From the NCBI RefSeq assembly GCF_028769735.1, contig NC_088178.1:19666357-19730356 (forward strand): a stretch of 64,000 nucleotides of DNA. The letters are read 5' to 3'. Shown here piece after piece: positions 61,001 through 64,000 of this stretch. Position 1 is the stretch's first letter; every line of letters starts with the position of its first letter. Both the position numbers and the translations under genes were made by a program. Under the pieces are notes generated by a model that did no database searches, was not told the origin of the DNA, and saw nothing but the letters and a program-made list of their open reading frames with translations. Origin of the DNA: Zonotrichia leucophrys gambelii (Eukaryota > Chordata > Aves > Passeriformes > Passerellidae).

Positions 61001-62008
61001 TTCCAAAGAGATAAATATTATTTAAGTGAACAAATACATAGTGACAAATGAAAATTATTTTGCAAATAATACACACTGGAGGGAGAGATGGGAATTCTTT
61101 GCATTAATTCTGAATTAATTGGATGTATTTAGGAAGGCCCTGAGCTTCCCTTTGGAATTGGCAAGGAAGATGATACCTTGGAGTGCAGCTGCAGTCAGAA
61201 AAGCAAAACAAATATTGGTTTTTTGAGCTAACATGGTTTGAATACTGTCATGTACTGAGTCACATCTACTGTGATCTTACCTGAAATGTTGTGTACTCTC
61301 CTGATTGCCCAGCACCTGCTTGTGATACTGATTCTATACTTCCCAGTGTCTTTCTCAAAGATATGAAGATACATCTTGCTCAGCCAGATAGTACCTGTGC
61401 CTTTCCTTATAGAGCATATTGTTTTTGCAGGAAAATATGAGTCTGATTAAGGAAATTAATGACTTGAGGCAAGAACTGAGGGTGGCCAACGCGCAGGTGC
61501 ACAGCCTCGAGTCGGCACTGAGATTAAACAAGAGCAAAAAGGCAATTCAAGACACAGGTGAACAGCTCTTGTATATTTTCCATATTGTCAGTACTCATGG
61601 CAGAAGCTCTTTTGGTCCTTGGTGAACAATTTTATTACTGTCTGTGTTTCATTCTAACTTGTCTGCCTGGTGGTACCTGGTACATTTTAATGTTAATTGT
61701 AGAAGCTGCTAAATCCTGCAGATTCTTACTATTTAGATCTACTCCTTCAGCCATGAAAGATTCTTTCTTTTGTTCATGCCCAAGAACTGTATGAGCTGGA
61801 CCTTTGTTACTGTACTATGTCCTCTCTGTTTTATCTTCTAGCTCCCTCCACTGAACTTCCATCCGGCCCAGCTGTCCTGAGGTTGAATCCAGAGATGGAA
61901 AGTGAAAAAATCATAGAAATGCAGCAGCTAGAAATTCAATATCTGCGAGATCAAGTCCAGGAGATGGGGAAAGCCCTGAACTCTCCGGGTACAGTCTCTT
62001 TCAGTTAG
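40022..62008 (+). CDS. CFAP57: Cilia- and flagella-associated protein 57 (WDR65)
   Basis: Axonemal WD40/coiled-coil protein. Its algal relative FAP57 helps place a subset of inner dynein arms near the regulatory complex. Exons: 40022-40214, 40283-40599, 41880-42160, 42329-42494, 43434-43586, 44655-44794, 45464-45629, 46023-46136, 46635-46847, 47487-47660, 48887-49048, 49478-49633, 51719-51812, 52478-52668, 53061-53234, 54330-54488, 54879-55022, 56122-56238, 57279-57413, 57497-57640, 61431-61557, 61842-62008. Total 3,687 nt, 1,228 aa (human about 1,250); every phase joins. WD40 blades occupy about residues 30-690, with blade ends such as SVRIWNY, AVYKWNL and CVFIWRV. From about 694 on it is heptad-rich coiled coil rich in Glu/Lys/Gln. 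A ten-alanine run at residues 8-17 is coded almost purely by GCG. Intron 1 is 68 bp, intron 19 is 83 bp, and intron 20 is 3,790 bp with nothing recognised inside. The donor after exon 13 (GTTAGA) is weak. The C-terminus is a read-through of a possible donor (see findings). Confidence 0.96.
40043..40072 (+). repeat. CFAP57: GCG trinucleotide repeat coding polyalanine
   Basis: Nine GCG codons plus one GCC code ten alanines just after the CFAP57 start. The purity of the repeat suggests recent expansion. Human CFAP57 has no such tract at its N-terminus. Confidence 0.9.
47937..48240 (-). mobile_element. CR1 LINE fragment, internally deleted
   Basis: In plus orientation it opens TCATAGAATCTTTTAGGTTGG and runs through AAGCACCACATCTACA and CTCCAGAGATGG, the antisense of the bird CR1 3' end. 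After about 48,075 it continues with a segment ending GTGCCAGCTCCCTCAGTG, which I recognise as antisense of a more 5' CR1 segment. The element therefore lies on the minus strand, is truncated and has lost an internal piece. It sits in CFAP57 intron 10 and has no coding capacity. Confidence 0.8.
51467..51505. repeat. Perfect 15-bp inverted repeat with 9-nt loop
   Basis: Arms GTGTTCATATAACAC (51,467-51,481) and GTGTTATATGAACAC (51,491-51,505) are exact reverse complements. It lies in CFAP57 intron 12 about 210 bp before exon 13. The stem is too short for a microRNA precursor; it could form a cruciform or a pre-mRNA hairpin. Confidence 0.9.
56863..56981 (+). mobile_element. CR1 LINE 3'-end fragment
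   Basis: The stretch from GGACAATGCTCTCAGGCAC through CAATGATCCTGGTGGGTC to the terminal TTCTGTGATTCTG matches the sense 3' end of bird CR1, including the ATTCTGTG-type octamer tail. It is 5'-truncated, as usual for CR1, and lies in CFAP57 intron 18. Confidence 0.85.
57641..61430 (+). other. CFAP57 intron 20, no other gene seen
   Basis: At 3,790 bp this is the longest intron in the window. It begins GTAATC and ends TTTTTGCAG. Only short unrelated frames are present, and no nested gene, CR1 fragment or RNA gene was recognised. Confidence 0.7.
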
Positions 62009-64000
62009 AAATCTTCCTGACCTGAATCTGGGAAGAAGCCACCAGACACAGCAACACTGATGTGGTTCAAGGATGCCTTATGTTATTATATCCTCCTGGC
62101 AAGATCAGAAATGCAGCAGCATAGACTTACATCATCCTATACTCTTCCTCTAGGAGCATTTATTAAACAATCAGTGCTCTGAACACTTCTACTTTCCTGA
62201 AATCTGCCATTTTCATGAGACTTAGAAGCCTAAAGAAAAAAAATAAATTCATGCTAGTGTTAGACTAACCTTTGTGTCTTCATACTAGGTATTCATCTTT
62301 CTCTTGAAAACTAATGTGTCCTAATTCAGAAGAGCTGGTCAAACTGTAAGCCTTTTCTGCTAGAATTCTAATTTGGTGTCATTGTGCTGCAAAATTCAAC
62401 ATCAGCCTTTTATTTTCCAATATTAAATTGCCTATGTCCATACAAAGGACTGCTGCTCTTAAGACCGATGTCATTGTTATTCCAAGCAGGTATCCAGTCA
62501 CAGATTAACAATCAATTACCTTGTGAGGACAACCTTTGACTCAAGCACACACAAGCTAGAGCCCTTGGTAAAGCCTCTGCTTTCTGTCTAGAGATGTGTT
62601 GCCTCATCTGCTACAATTATTTCAGCAGGACAAAAAAGGCAGCCCAGTTTCAAACCCAAATCTGGAATAAAGTCCAAACTTTATGCCATAACTCCTATAA
62701 CTTTGATAAACTGATTTTTGTTTGTCTTTTTTTCAACATCTGCAATCCCTTTAGTTCAGTTTTTCAGTGAAATTCTCCTAATAAGTCACTCTGCAAAGTA
62801 CTCATACACAGAAAAAGACAGGGAGTAATTTCTTTAATAATAAGGGGGGAAAAAACCGCCAAATTTTTCATCCTTTGTTGTCACTGCATGACACACTGTC
62901 CCACTGAGGACTATTTCACATCTATCAGAAGTTTGAGCTACTGGTTGAGCATGGAACTATATGGCATTACAACAGCCAGTATATTTCTGTTTCATTTCCT
63001 ATCCTGAGTTGTGGAAAAGTGATAAGTACTTTTAATATACTCCTAATATTATACAGAAGAAGGTGGTGCCAGGACTGGGTAACATGTAAGCTGCGATACC
63101 ATCAGGAATACCAGACTCATTTCCAGGGCAATACCATGGCAAAATAGATGGTTCCATGAGCTCCAGTGATTTTGGAGACTTCAGCTGAGTGCTTTGTCCA
63201 TGAATGTGGAATTAACTTTCTTTGGTCTATTTTTTTTTTCCATTTTGCATCTTTAACCTGTATGGAGCATAGGTTTCACAGGAGCAAAAGGAAGAAGTTA
63301 ATGGTCTGTTAATGGGCTAGCTTAACACATTTTCTTCCTCCTCCCCTCCCCATATAATCATCTTGATACATTCTGTACAGAAAGAGGATGTAATTAATGT
63401 AATTAGTAAATATTTTAGAACCTAGTTCCCTCTAAAATTTTCAGGACACACCCATTTTAATTTGCTAGGCTCTCGTGTGGTATAATTTTCTCCTCTCTCT
63501 GTCAGGACAAATTGAGTGCTAGAATCATACACCACACTCTTTTAATAGTTGTGGTTTAGAGAAATGAAATCAACTTGTCTAAATAAGAAGAATCTTTTCC
63601 TAATATCCCTATACAGATAGTGAATAATTTCTAAATGATGACTGATATGCTTAAAAATATATCCCTATGTCACCCTTGTTAGCAAATTTTAAAGGCAATA
63701 CTCAGCCTGCCAGATGAAGCCTAGGTAGCTTCAGCTGCCAGACTTAGGCTGAGGAGGATTTTGAACTTAGTGGCCAAGGGGCAGCTAAAACATTGCTTGT
63801 ACAGAGGAGCATTAAACATCAGGCACAGCAGTGTTGCAACTAATCTTCAACAGACCTGCTGGAAGCAAAGTGATGTACAAGCCCCTTCTAGACTGGGAAA
63901 AGCAGACCAAGGTCAAACTCCCACACACAAACTCTATAAATGTTTTAGAATTAATCTGTAACTGGATTATGGTTTTGTGTGCTAATGGTCTTCTGAATTC
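62009..64000. other. CFAP57 3' UTR and flank
   Basis: After the stop the first AATAAA is at 62,242-62,247, with a second at 62,666-62,671. Beyond them the DNA is AT-rich with no supported gene. In mammals further genes follow CFAP57, but none is reached here. Confidence 0.6.
62242..62247 (+). terminator. CFAP57: Probable CFAP57 polyadenylation signal
   Basis: AATAAA 234 nt after the CFAP57 stop codon, the first standard hexamer met. If a further 3' exon exists beyond the proposed end, this signal would serve only the shorter form. Confidence 0.5.

Overview
This window looks like nuclear DNA of a bird, possibly a songbird. The grounds are four vertebrate genes with GT-AG introns, several of them very short (68-96 bp), two CpG islands in otherwise AT-rich, CpG-poor DNA, and two CR1 retrotransposon fragments of the kind typical of bird genomes. 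No prokaryotic operon, CRISPR array, rRNA, convincing tRNA or intact mobile element is seen. The species cannot be fixed from the sequence alone.

Layout. Positions 1 to about 25,890 hold no gene I can support: this is AT-rich non-coding DNA with simple repeats, small palindromes and two stretches that look like conserved regulatory DNA. Positions 25,895-31,979 carry PIF1 on the minus strand (11 coding exons, 600 aa, intact). Positions 32,153-35,260 carry CFAP144 (FAM183A) on the plus strand (4 exons, 138 aa). Positions 35,707-39,926 carry EBNA1BP2 on the minus strand (9 exons, 311 aa). Positions 40,022-62,008 carry CFAP57 (WDR65) on the plus strand (22 exons, 1,228 aa). The remainder to 64,000 is 3' flank. 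All exon borders were set by reading splice sites by hand and checking that phases match; each model gives one uninterrupted frame.

How the genes fit together. The four genes form two head-to-head pairs, each fired from one CpG island: PIF1/CFAP144 (173 bp between ATGs) and EBNA1BP2/CFAP57 (95 bp). In both pairs the minus-strand gene serves proliferating cells (a replication/telomere helicase; a ribosome-assembly factor), and the plus-strand gene builds motile cilia (a doublet-microtubule protein; a WD40/coiled-coil axonemal protein). The promoter motifs fit this split. The PIF1 side has a CDE/CHR tandem, an E2F-like site and CCAAT boxes 31 bp apart. Each ciliary gene has an RFX X-box-like dyad just upstream of its ATG. 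This paired layout is the most interesting feature of the window.

Other points of note are a 12-unit minisatellite touching an EBNA1BP2 splice acceptor, a 96-nt PIF1 intron that is open in frame between the Walker A and B motifs, a pure GCG alanine tract at the CFAP57 N-terminus, and several short perfect palindromes in non-coding DNA.
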